Source: Ruminococcaceae bacterium UBA2806
Lineage (GTDB): Bacteria > Bacillota > Clostridia > Oscillospirales > Acutalibacteraceae
DNA length: 25,395 nucleotides
NCBI GenBank assembly: GCA_002351795.1
Contig: DEHG01000100.1
Location: 17,079-42,473, forward strand
Direction of reading: 5' to 3'
In this document: positions 15,206-22,862 of the stretch, piece after piece
Numbering within the stretch: the first letter of the stretch is position 1
Layout of the letters: each line of letters begins with the position of its first letter
Position numbers and translations under genes: made by a program
Notes under the pieces: generated by a model
The model's database searches: none
What the model saw: the letters and a program-made list of their open reading frames with translations, nothing else
Told to the model about the DNA's origin: nothing

Positions 15206-16141
15206 ATTTCGTGATGCAACTATATTTCCGCAGGCGTCAATGACGTTAACTGATACACTGACGGAGCTGTCTCCGGTAATTGCTCTTAGCTGTCTTTCGA
15301 CTGCCGATATACTGTTGTCGGTATTTTCAAGCTGTTGCTTTATCACTGATACGCCCTCATCGGGAACGCATTGTTCAAGCTGGATATTAATTATCAGCCT
15401 GCTGTTTTCAACGGATGTTGTTATCTTCGCTGTTCCGTCACCGAATCCGCCGGCTATGCTGTCAAGGGCATTTTTGACTGCGCCGGTTTCAATGATATCC
15501 TTCAATGTTAAGGGTTCCTCGTCAGTACTTTCCCCATCGGCTGATTTTTGCCTTGTGAATGTTCTTGAGCCTATTTCCGTACCGTCCGCAGTCTGTATAC
15601 GGGCAAGAATATTGATATCCTTCGTTGTTGTAGTCGTTTCAAGCATTTTGATATACATATCCGCCTGAGATTCAGCGCTGTTGAAATAGGATTCTATCAT
15701 ATCGTCATTATAAAGAGAGGGGTCTGTCCCTTCCTTTATTGTAGCTGTAACAACTACAGTATGATCGTCGGCTGTTTTTACATCAATATCGTACATATCG
15801 CTTTTATATTCATTTTTTGCTGTTTCGATGATCACTTTAGCCTCGGGGCTTTTATAAAAATCCTCAAGGGTATAATCCTGCGCCTCGCCGCTGAAATCCA
15901 CAAACTCAAGTGAAGCTTCGCTTTCGTCGGACGAAACAGTTTTTTCCTTGCTTTCCTGCTTGCTGCTTTGTTCTTGAAGGACGCTGCTTTCGGTATCGGC
16001 AGATATTTCTTCCTGTGATATTTCAGAGGAAGAAGAAACGCTGCTTTCTTTCAGACTGTGATCCTTTGTTTGCTGTTTGCCGCAGCCGCAGAAGGTCAGT
16101 ATCATAGCTGCAAGTATAGTAAATATTATTCCTTTTTTCAA
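15203..16141 (-). CDS. Secreted lipoprotein with a Ser-rich linker and two repeated domains
   Basis: A 312-aa protein with a lipoprotein signal ('MKKGIIFTILAAMILTFCGCG', probable lipid-carrying Cys20), then a Ser/Glu-rich linker (about 25-75) and two related domains of about 100 residues. Each starts with a 'TLEDF/TLKDI' helix, continues with a strand pair such as 'VVVTATIKEG' or 'LIINIQLEQ', and ends 'ADGTEIGSRTF' or 'ACGNIVASRN'. This resembles the DUF4854 type of clostridial lipoproteins, at modest confidence; function unknown. The start is TTG at 16141, six bases after GGAGGG, with no usable ATG before the signal peptide. It lies downstream of ade on the same strand. Confidence 0.8.
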   Translation of the reverse strand: MKKGIIFTILAAMILTFCGCGKQQTKDHSLKESSVSSSSEISQEEISADTESSVLQEQSSKQESKEKTVSSDESEASLEFVDFSGEAQDYTLEDFYKSPEAKVIIETAKNEYKSDMYDIDVKTADDHTVVVTATIKEGTDPSLYNDDMIESYFNSAESQADMYIKMLETTTTTKDINILARIQTADGTEIGSRTFTRQKSADGESTDEEPLTLKDIIETGAVKNALDSIAGGFGDGTAKITTSVENSRLIINIQLEQCVPDEGVSVIKQQLENTDNSISAVERQLRAITGDSSVSVSVNVIDACGNIVASRN

Positions 16142-16169
16142 AAAAATCCCTCCGTTTACATAGGGTAAA

Positions 16170-16246
16170 CTCTGAAAACTTTTCCAAAGCAGTCAAAGCA
16201 TTCGTTGGCTTTGCTTTACACTGCGATCTAAAAAAATTTTTCAGAG
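16170..16246. repeat. 77-bp imperfect palindromic element
   Basis: CTCTGAAAA (16170-16178) and TTTTCAGAG (16238-16246) are exact inverted ends, extending to TTTT/AAAA after one mismatch. Inside are GCAGT/ACTGC (16189-16193, 16220-16224) and CAAAGC/GCTTTG (16194-16199, 16208-16213). AAAGCA is also repeated directly (16186, 16195), so an alternative stem with TGCTTT (16212-16217) is possible. It lies between the ade stop and the lipoprotein start on the minus strand. It could be a small mobile-type (MITE-like) repeat or a structured mRNA segment; there is no good T-run for a terminator. Confidence 0.5.
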
Positions 16247-16260
16247 ATGCCCATTAGATG

Positions 16261-17958
16261 TCATTGTGGTCTGTTGTTTACAAATTCAAATCTTGTGACG
16301 TCAAATATTCCGCGGTCGGTGATGCGTATTTCGGGAATTACAGGCAGAGCCATGAAGGAAAGAGTGATGAACGGATCTATTTCCGGATTTACACCAAGCT
16401 TGTATGCCTTCCTGATGATAGATTCCAGATCAGAAATAAGCTCATCAGCGGGGCTTAGACTCATAAGTCCGCCGAGAGGAAGTGAAAGCGAGCCAATGAC
16501 CTTTCCGCCGCCTGTAATGACATATCCTCCGCCGATCCTTTTAAGCTCCTCGCAGGCAAGGAACATATCTCTGTCGTTGTCTCCGACCACTACAATATTA
16601 TGACTGTCATGTGCGACGGTAGACGCAACTGCGCCGTGAATATTTCCGTACCCGTGAATATATCCTACCCCGGAATTACCTGTGGCATTGTGCCTTTCAA
16701 TAACGGCGATCTTTTTTATCGTTCCGTCATGGATGCCTTCTTTGATCTCGGCTTCGGAAAAAATGAGCTTCTCAGTAATTATCTGTTTGTTCACTATGCC
16801 GATCACATAGTGCATATCCTGTTCGGGAATGGTAAATGTATCCGGAGATAAAGGCGCATAATTAACTCTGCTGAGGAGCTGACTGCTGTATTTAAGCGTT
16901 TTCGGCTCGTCAAGCTCCTCAATATTTTTCCCGTCCTTGTACACGGATATTATATCAAATTCTTTAAGATTGTCAAGTACAACTAAATCAGCTTTATATC
17001 CGACAGCAACAGCGCCGATATTTTTCAGGTGATAAATATTTGCTGCATTTATTGTAGCCATCTGAATTGCCTTTATCGGATCAAGTCCAAGCCCGGCGGA
17101 GCGTTTTATGTTATATCTGATAGTTCCGTCACGTCTTATATCCGCTAAGTGCTTATCGTCTGTACAGAAAGCAAGGCGGGAGGTGTCGATGCCGCTTTTA
17201 ACAACACCTGATATAATACTGTCAAGGTTGCGGGAAGCGGAGCCTTCTCTTACAAGCACAGCCATACCTGCCCTGAGCTTTGTAACGGCTTCGGTATAGG
17301 AAATGCTTTCATGATCTGTGTCAATACCTGCACAGATATAAGCGTCAAGCTCCTTTCCTGCACCCATGGGAAAATGACCGTCAATGACTTTATCGGAAAA
17401 AATATTGAGCTTTTCTATAATATTCTTATCACAGGACAGTACGCCGACAGCATTCATCATTTCGCCAAGTCCCAATACATTGGGATCGTTTTTGAAATAA
17501 GAAAGCTCTCTTGCTTCAAGGACAGCGCCCGAATGTTCAAAGGGCGTAGCGGGTACGCAGGACGGAAGCATTACAAAATAATTGATCGGTGTGCGGCGTG
17601 CAGCTTTGAGAATTTCCGCAATTGCCGTCATTCCGCCCACATTTGCAATTTCGTGCGGATCTGTTATAATAGTGGTAGTACCCTGGCGCAGTTCTTCCAT
17701 AGCATATACCTCAGGCGCTGCCATAGAGGATTCTACATGGACATGAGAATTGATAAAGCCGGGAACGACATATTTCCCGCCGATATCCTTTTCGGTTTTG
17801 CCGCTGTAGCTTCCTGCGCCGACAATTATTCCGTTATCAATGGCAATGTCGCCTCTGACGATCTCGCCGGTAAAGACATTGACAATATTTGCATTTTTCA
17901 GCACAAGCTCACATTGACCGTTAGTCAGGGCAGCCTTGATCATTTTTTCTATTTTCAT
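16261..17958 (-). CDS. ade: Adenine deaminase
   Basis: A 565-aa amidohydrolase of the adenine deaminase (Ade) family, which converts adenine to hypoxanthine and ammonia in purine salvage. Metal-binding motifs are visible: 'VPGFINSHVHVESS' with His72 and His74, 'TTIITDPHEIANV', and 'FCTDDKH'. The C-terminal part ('GYIHGYGNIHGAVASTVAHDSHNIVVVGDN', 'GGGYVITGGGKV') is the extra domain typical of Ade. Length is close to the E. coli and Bacillus enzymes. The ATG at 17958 follows GGAGGT; an in-frame ATG at 17979 has no ribosome binding site. Confidence 0.96.
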   Translation of the reverse strand: MKIEKMIKAALTNGQCELVLKNANIVNVFTGEIVRGDIAIDNGIIVGAGSYSGKTEKDIGGKYVVPGFINSHVHVESSMAAPEVYAMEELRQGTTTIITDPHEIANVGGMTAIAEILKAARRTPINYFVMLPSCVPATPFEHSGAVLEARELSYFKNDPNVLGLGEMMNAVGVLSCDKNIIEKLNIFSDKVIDGHFPMGAGKELDAYICAGIDTDHESISYTEAVTKLRAGMAVLVREGSASRNLDSIISGVVKSGIDTSRLAFCTDDKHLADIRRDGTIRYNIKRSAGLGLDPIKAIQMATINAANIYHLKNIGAVAVGYKADLVVLDNLKEFDIISVYKDGKNIEELDEPKTLKYSSQLLSRVNYAPLSPDTFTIPEQDMHYVIGIVNKQIITEKLIFSEAEIKEGIHDGTIKKIAVIERHNATGNSGVGYIHGYGNIHGAVASTVAHDSHNIVVVGDNDRDMFLACEELKRIGGGYVITGGGKVIGSLSLPLGGLMSLSPADELISDLESIIRKAYKLGVNPEIDPFITLSFMALPVIPEIRITDRGIFDVTRFEFVNNRPQ

Positions 17959-18005
17959 TTTAATACCTCCATTTGACATTCAGAATTATTAAGCAGAGTT
18001 TGTGC

Positions 18006-18416
18006 ATGGACAAACAATTGTTTTATATAAACTATCCCCGGAAACAGATATTCTTTTCACCCACACAAAGCGATAATGAAGTTTACAGATTCAATCAGTA
18101 TCACGGCGGGTTAAGACTGTATGCAGGCGATGCAGTTGTAAATGTTGATGCCGGTACAGGAATGATCGAATATGTAAGCGCTTCCGTAGCAGATGCAGAT
18201 GTGCTTAAAACAGTACAGCTTGACGATATCCTGAGCGAGAAGGATATCACTGCAAAAGATCCTTCATTGAGGATAAAGGAAAAAATAATATGGAACGTAA
18301 ACGAATACAGCAAAGCACCTGTTGTAGCATATGTTACGGTAAGCGAGGATGATTACGTCATCATTTCGGCAGTTGACGGAGAAATCATTGCAAAGTGGTC
18401 GCTCATGGTTACCTGA
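18006..18416 (+). CDS. Unidentified protein, possibly a truncated remnant
   Basis: A 136-aa frame from ATG 18006 to TGA at 18414-18416, divergent from ade. Codon use resembles its neighbours, so it looks coding. I do not recognise it. The C-terminal half ('AGDAVVNVDAGTGMIEYVSAS', 'DDYVIISAVDGEIIAKWSLMV') recalls the 'D..TG.I' strand pattern of PepSY-like or related domains, a weak resemblance. No signal peptide or membrane segment is evident and there is no clear ribosome binding site before the ATG; a TTG at 17973 would extend it by 11 residues into the ade start region. It may be intact and small, or the tail of a larger gene whose 5' end was lost. Confidence 0.5.
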   Translation: MDKQLFYINYPRKQIFFSPTQSDNEVYRFNQYHGGLRLYAGDAVVNVDAGTGMIEYVSASVADADVLKTVQLDDILSEKDITAKDPSLRIKEKIIWNVNEYSKAPVVAYVTVSEDDYVIISAVDGEIIAKWSLMVT

Positions 18417-18473
18417 TATCATTATACAACATTATTTTAGTAATAACAAGATATGGATGAATTTTTACAGGGG

Positions 18474-18502
18474 TTTACAACAGGGTCAAAATAGTATATA
18501 CT
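18474..18502 (+). promoter_or_regulatory. Promoter of the NUDIX-hemW operon
   Basis: TTTACA (18474-18479), a 17-bp spacer and TATACT (18497-18502), each 5 of 6 to consensus, about 65 bases before the NUDIX gene. Confidence 0.7.
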
Positions 18503-18566
18503 AAAAATACAGTAAAGATACCTGTAAAGGGTATTTCTTAAACTTTTGAAAAGAGGATGTATAAAA

Positions 18567-19112
18567 TTGAAGCTTTATGAAAAGACGCTTAATAGCAAGG
18601 ATATATTTGTAGGAAAGGTCATCCATGTAATGCATGACGAGGTGGAGCTTGAAAACGGTGAAACTGCAATGAGAGAGATAGTCGCCCATCCCGGCGGAGT
18701 TTGTGTGGCGGCAATTGATGAAAATAAGGAGCTGTTTTTTGTAAGACAGTTCCGTTATCCGTATAAGGAGGTCACTCTTGAACTGCCTGCGGGAAAGCTT
18801 GAAAAGGGACAAAACCCTCTCGAAAACGGAAAAAGAGAGCTTCTTGAGGAAACGGGAGCTGTAGGAAGGGAATATATGAGCCTCGGAAAGCTTTACCCAA
18901 GCCCCGGATACTGCGGAGAGATAATCCATCTCTATTTCTGCAAGGTCGATCATTATGAAAGACAGCAGCTTGACAGCGATGAATTTCTGAATGTGGAAAA
19001 GATCTCACTGGATAAGGCGGTAGAGATGGTGCTGAATAATGAGATACCTGATTCAAAAACTCAGGTCGCAGTGCTGAAGGTCGCTGCGCTGTTCAGCAAG
19101 GGGATACTGTAA
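18567..19112 (+). CDS. NUDIX hydrolase, ADP-ribose pyrophosphatase-like
   Basis: A 181-aa NUDIX protein of the ADP-ribose pyrophosphatase type, expected to cleave ADP-ribose or related nucleoside diphosphate sugars. The N-terminal strands ('MKLYEKTLNSKDIFVGKVIHV') and 'VRQFRYPYKEVTLELPAGKLE' are typical of this subfamily. The NUDIX box spans residues 76-98 with REL (90-92) and the metal-binding E94 and E95. The usual first Glu of GX5E is Gln82 here. Start choice: TTG at 18567, nine bases after AGAGGA, agrees with family starts; a TTG at 18546 lies too far upstream of homologous sequence. First gene of a probable operon with hemW. Confidence 0.9.
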   Translation: MKLYEKTLNSKDIFVGKVIHVMHDEVELENGETAMREIVAHPGGVCVAAIDENKELFFVRQFRYPYKEVTLELPAGKLEKGQNPLENGKRELLEETGAVGREYMSLGKLYPSPGYCGEIIHLYFCKVDHYERQQLDSDEFLNVEKISLDKAVEMVLNNEIPDSKTQVAVLKVAALFSKGIL

Positions 19113-19182
19113 AGCAGATGATAATTGATCTGCGTATCAAAATATAATGTCCCATGCTGTAATAACAGGAAATGGTGAAAAA

Positions 19183-19533
19183 ATGATTAATCCTATTTTG
19201 ATAGTAATTGCTGCCGCAGTGTTTTTATCGGCAGCGGTGATAACCTTTATAAACAGACCTAAATTCCCGCTTACGGCGGCGACTTTGCTTGTGATACTGA
19301 TATTCTTTTTGTTTGAGACATTCTCGATAGATCAGACGATCATGGACGTTTCGGGAACAGGGGCATTCAGTCAGTTTGTGAAATTTTCGGTCATGAATGA
19401 TAAGCCGTCATATGAGTATCTTGAAACGTCGTTTACAGTTTTCTCATGTATAGATATTGGTCTGTTTATTGCGTCGCTGATATCAATGTTTATCGAAACC
19501 CTGTCTATACTGCATAAGAATTCAAAAATATGA
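19183..19533 (+). CDS. Small membrane protein of unknown function
   Basis: A 116-aa hydrophobic protein with three likely membrane helices (about 3-23, 28-48, 84-105), ending in a basic tail (HKNSKI). I do not recognise a family. An ATG at 19147 is in frame, but GGTGA sits just before 19183 and no ribosome binding site precedes 19147, so 19183 is preferred. Its TGA stop overlaps the hemW ATG (ATGA at 19530-19533), which implies translational coupling. There is no evidence that it works with HemW beyond this overlap. Confidence 0.7.
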   Translation: MINPILIVIAAAVFLSAAVITFINRPKFPLTAATLLVILIFFLFETFSIDQTIMDVSGTGAFSQFVKFSVMNDKPSYEYLETSFTVFSCIDIGLFIASLISMFIETLSILHKNSKI

Positions 19534-20633
19534 AAGATACCGGAATTTATATACATATACCATTTTGCGAAAGAAAATGTCCGTACTGCGACTTTTTCTC
19601 AAAAAAGGGTTCGCCTGCGCTTTATGATGAATATACTGACAGGATGTGTGAAAAAGTAGTCACCTCGCCATACAAGGGAAAAATAATTGCCGATACACTG
19701 TATTTCGGCGGCGGCACACCCGGTCTTATCGGCGCAGAGCGTATAGCAAGGCTGATCGGGGCTGTCAGGCAAAGCTTTTGCATTGATACGGATAATGCAG
19801 AGGTTACTGTAGAGCTTAATCCAGGCGGCGAAGAAATGGATTTTGCGCTTCTGAAAAGTGCAGGCGTGAACAGGATATCTTTCGGGCTTCAATCGGCTGT
19901 AGATGATGAGCTGAAAGTCCTCGGCCGCCGTCACAGCAGAGATGATGTTATAAGATGTACAGATTATGCCCGCAAAGCGGGATTTGAAAATATTTCGCTT
20001 GATCTTATGATAGCCGTTCCTGGTCAGACTCTTGAAAGCCTGCATGAAAGCGTCAGGTTCTGTATAGATCAGGGTGCGGAGCATATTTCCGCATATATAT
20101 TAAAAATAGAAGAGGGGACTCTGTTTTACCGCAGAAAAGACAGTCTTTCTCTGCCTGATGATGATGAAACAGCGGGAATGTATGAATATCTATGTAAGCT
20201 GATGAAGGAAAACGGCTATGAGCATTATGAGATCTCAAATTTCTGCAAAAGCGGTCATGAGGGACGGCATAATCTTAAATACTGGCATGATGAGGAATAT
20301 CTGGGCTTCGGGCCTGCCGCACATTCGTTTATAGACGGAAGACGGTTTTATTGTCCTCGTTCGTTCGACAGCTTTTATAAAGATGCAATAATTGACGACG
20401 GTGAGGGCGGCAGCGAAGAGGAATATATAATGCTTGGTCTGCGCCTTGCGGAAGGTATCGTATCATCACGGTTCAGGGAAAGATTCGGATATGATATCCC
20501 GCAGCATTATTTAAGAAAATGCAAAGCGCTCAGTCAGGCAGGACTTGTGCATATTCTGCCAGACGGCGGATTTGCGCTTACGGAAAAGGGATTTTTGGTG
20601 TCAAATGCTGTTATAGCAAACCTGACAGAATAA
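19530..20633 (+). CDS. hemW: HemW-type radical SAM protein (heme chaperone)
   Basis: A 367-aa radical SAM protein. 'YIHIPFCERKCPYCDFFS' gives the CX3CX2C cluster motif at Cys13, Cys17 and Cys20, followed by 'TLYFGGGTPGLI', 'VTVELNPGG', 'RISFGLQSAVDDELKVLGRRH' and 'SLDLMIAVPGQT'. These are features of HemW, long misannotated as oxygen-independent coproporphyrinogen III oxidase; HemW is thought to bind and deliver heme. The single CX3CX2C cysteine set, without an N-terminal HemN extension, favours HemW over HemN. The start overlaps the preceding stop. An RlmI-like methyltransferase follows after 11 bases. Confidence 0.93.
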   Translation: MKDTGIYIHIPFCERKCPYCDFFSKKGSPALYDEYTDRMCEKVVTSPYKGKIIADTLYFGGGTPGLIGAERIARLIGAVRQSFCIDTDNAEVTVELNPGGEEMDFALLKSAGVNRISFGLQSAVDDELKVLGRRHSRDDVIRCTDYARKAGFENISLDLMIAVPGQTLESLHESVRFCIDQGAEHISAYILKIEEGTLFYRRKDSLSLPDDDETAGMYEYLCKLMKENGYEHYEISNFCKSGHEGRHNLKYWHDEEYLGFGPAAHSFIDGRRFYCPRSFDSFYKDAIIDDGEGGSEEEYIMLGLRLAEGIVSSRFRERFGYDIPQHYLRKCKALSQAGLVHILPDGGFALTEKGFLVSNAVIANLTE

Positions 20634-20644
20634 GGAGAATGAGT

Positions 20645-21874
20645 ATGTCATTTAAGAAGAGAGAATATGTTGTTGCAGAGGTATCAAGAAAGGCTGAAAA
20701 GACGCTTTTTCTCGGACATCCATGGATATACGATACTGAGGTAGTATCACTTGACGGGGATATCTCTGACGGCGGACTTGTAGATGTTGTGAACGGAAAG
20801 GGACGCTTTATCGGAACAGGCTTTTATAACAGCAATTCAAAGATAAGGATAAGACTTATTTCCCGCAATGCAAACGACCGTTTTGACGCTGCTTTTTTTG
20901 AAAGAAGAATAAGATATGCATGGGAATACCGTAAAACCGTAATGGGCGATGACCTTGACTGCTGCCGTATTATCTTTGGTGAAGCAGATACTTTTCCGGG
21001 TCTTACCGTTGATAAATTTTACGACATACTTGTTGTCCAGACTCTTTCACTTGGAATTGAAAAGAGGAAGGATATTATTTTTCCGCTTTTACATAAGGTG
21101 CTGACGGAGGACGGCTTTGAGATAAGGGGCATTTTTGAAAGAAATGATGTCAAGGTCAGAGAGCTTGAGGGCATGGAGCAGGGAAAGGGCTTTTATCCTC
21201 TCCCCGGAATATCTGTACCGACGGAAACAAGTGTTGTTATTGAGGAAAACGGCATAAAATACAATGTCGATTTTGAAAACGGGCAGAAAACAGGATTCTT
21301 TCTCGATCAGAAATATAACCGCCTTGCCGTTGCAAAAATAGCAAGGGGCAGGAAGGTGCTTGACTGCTTTACGCATACGGGTTCATTTGCGCTGAACGCC
21401 GCAAAGGGCGGGGCTGAAAAGGTATGTGCGGTAGATATTTCTCAGGAAGCTGTCGATATGGCGAGAAGAAATGCTCAGCTCAACGGTCTTGAGGGAAACA
21501 TGGAATTTGTATGCGAAAATGTATTCGATCTGCTTACAGCCATGACGGGCAGGGAAGGATATGACTTTATCATACTCGATCCGCCGGCGTTTACAAAATC
21601 GAGAGCAACGATACAGAGTGCCGCAAGAGGTTATAAGGAGATCAATCTTCGTGCAATGAAGCTTCTTCCCACAGGCGGATATCTTGCGACCTGTTCATGC
21701 TCGCATTTTATGACGGAGCAGCTTTTTGAGCAGATGTTAAGGGATGCGGCTCAGGACGCCCATGTTCAGCTCAGGCGGATAGAATACCGCCAGCAGGCGC
21801 CGGATCATCCTGTTTTATATAACGTACCTGAAACAGAATATCTGAAATTCTATCTTTTCCAGATAGTAAGATAG
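20645..21874 (+). CDS. RlmI-like class I rRNA (cytosine-5) methyltransferase with N-terminal PUA domain
   Basis: A 409-aa SAM-dependent methyltransferase. The N-terminal PUA-like domain (about 1-80; 'LGHPWIYDTEVVSLDGDISDGGLVDVVNGKGRFIGTGFYN') is followed by the Rossmann domain: SAM-binding 'LDCFTHTGSFALNAAKGG' from 239, motif IV DPPAF at 312-316, and 'ATCSCSHFM' with Cys350 and Cys352 at the catalytic cysteine position. This architecture matches RlmI, which methylates C1962 of E. coli 23S rRNA; the exact target here is inferred. GGAG at 20634-20637 lies seven bases from ATG 20645 and only one from ATG 20639, so the former is chosen. Confidence 0.92.
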   Translation: MSFKKREYVVAEVSRKAEKTLFLGHPWIYDTEVVSLDGDISDGGLVDVVNGKGRFIGTGFYNSNSKIRIRLISRNANDRFDAAFFERRIRYAWEYRKTVMGDDLDCCRIIFGEADTFPGLTVDKFYDILVVQTLSLGIEKRKDIIFPLLHKVLTEDGFEIRGIFERNDVKVRELEGMEQGKGFYPLPGISVPTETSVVIEENGIKYNVDFENGQKTGFFLDQKYNRLAVAKIARGRKVLDCFTHTGSFALNAAKGGAEKVCAVDISQEAVDMARRNAQLNGLEGNMEFVCENVFDLLTAMTGREGYDFIILDPPAFTKSRATIQSAARGYKEINLRAMKLLPTGGYLATCSCSHFMTEQLFEQMLRDAAQDAHVQLRRIEYRQQAPDHPVLYNVPETEYLKFYLFQIVR

Positions 21875-21903
21875 TGACTGATAAAGAATAATCATAATAT
21901 CGG

Positions 21904-21940
21904 AAGCAGCGGCATATTTTAGTATGACCGCTGCTTTTGT
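21904..21940 (+). terminator. Terminator of the hemW-methyltransferase operon
   Basis: AAGCAGCGG (21904-21912) and CCGCTGCTT (21928-21936) pair over 9 bp; CATA/TATG continue the stem inside with a one-base bulge. It ends in TTTTGTAT. Confidence 0.85.
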
Positions 21941-21965
21941 ATATATGTGATAAAGGAGGATGGAA

Positions 21966-22844
21966 TTGACGGGAAATAAAACGGGACATCAGTTTGAATA
22001 CAGAATGAGAAAAATTATTTCTATAATAACGGCTGTGAATATAATGATATGTCTGACAGGCTGCGGATATGAAAATGTTCAGAAAGCTGATGCCGAGAAA
22101 TGTATAAGGATACCTGTTCTGATGTATCACGGGCTTACGGAGTATGAAGAACTGAGAAATCAGTATATGATACATCCGTCTTTGTTTGAGGACGATCTCA
22201 GATATCTTATGAAGCAGGGATATACAACAATATTTGTAAGCGAGATTGTTGATTTTTTTGAAAATGGAAAAAAGCTGCCCGAAAAGCCTGTTATTCTGAC
22301 ATTTGATGACGGGTATCTGAACAATTACACCTATGCGTTTCCGCTGCTGAAAAAATACAGATGTAAGGCGGTAATATCTCCGATAGGCATTTCTGCGGAT
22401 GAAGCGCAGGATGAAAAGTACCGCAGCCCGAAATGGTCCCAGTGTAAATGGGAGGAACTGAAGGAAATGAGCAGCTCGGGGCTGGTACAGATAGAAAACC
22501 ATACATTCAGCCTTCATAAAAACACGGATACTGTTCATGGAGCTGCAAAAAAACGGAATGAAAGCGATGAAGAATATGAAAAGCGTCTGAAAGAAGATCT
22601 GACCGAAGCCAATAACAGAATTTGTAAAGCAACAGGCAGAAAGCCCTGTACATTTGTCTATCCGTTCGGCGCAAAAAGTGAAAGTACGGAAAAGATAGTG
22701 CGTTCACTCGGTTTCAAAGCCATTCTTGACTGCGAGAGCAAGATGAATGTTATTTCCTCGAAGGAAGATCTTTTCCATATTCATCGTTTTCTGCGCCCCG
22801 ATCGCCTCAGCGCACAGGATTTTATGAGATCTGTTGAGCTGTGA
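21966..22844 (+). CDS. Polysaccharide deacetylase (NodB-like) lipoprotein
   Basis: A 292-aa carbohydrate esterase 4 family protein anchored as a lipoprotein (lipobox LTGC, Cys33). NodB motifs are present: TFDDG with Asp114 and Asp115, a metal-binding pair His179 and His184 in 'HTFSLH' (spacing as in PgaB/IcaB-type enzymes rather than the classical HSxxH), and 'VYPFGA'. It likely deacetylates a cell-surface glycan such as peptidoglycan or a poly-N-acetylhexosamine outside the membrane. Start: AGGAGG (21954-21959) is six bases from TTG 21966 and touches the ATG at 21960, so TTG is preferred; ATG 22005 would give a shorter signal peptide but lacks a ribosome binding site. The amidase gene follows after 18 bases. 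Confidence 0.9.
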   Translation: MTGNKTGHQFEYRMRKIISIITAVNIMICLTGCGYENVQKADAEKCIRIPVLMYHGLTEYEELRNQYMIHPSLFEDDLRYLMKQGYTTIFVSEIVDFFENGKKLPEKPVILTFDDGYLNNYTYAFPLLKKYRCKAVISPIGISADEAQDEKYRSPKWSQCKWEELKEMSSSGLVQIENHTFSLHKNTDTVHGAAKKRNESDEEYEKRLKEDLTEANNRICKATGRKPCTFVYPFGAKSESTEKIVRSLGFKAILDCESKMNVISSKEDLFHIHRFLRPDRLSAQDFMRSVEL

Positions 22845-22862
22845 ATTAACAGGAGGTACCAT

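Noticed and set aside
17973..18001. A perfect TTGACA at 17973-17978 as the -35 of the gene starting at 18006.
   Set aside because: At 16-18 bp downstream there is no TATAAT-like sequence (GAGTTT), and the start codon would be too close.
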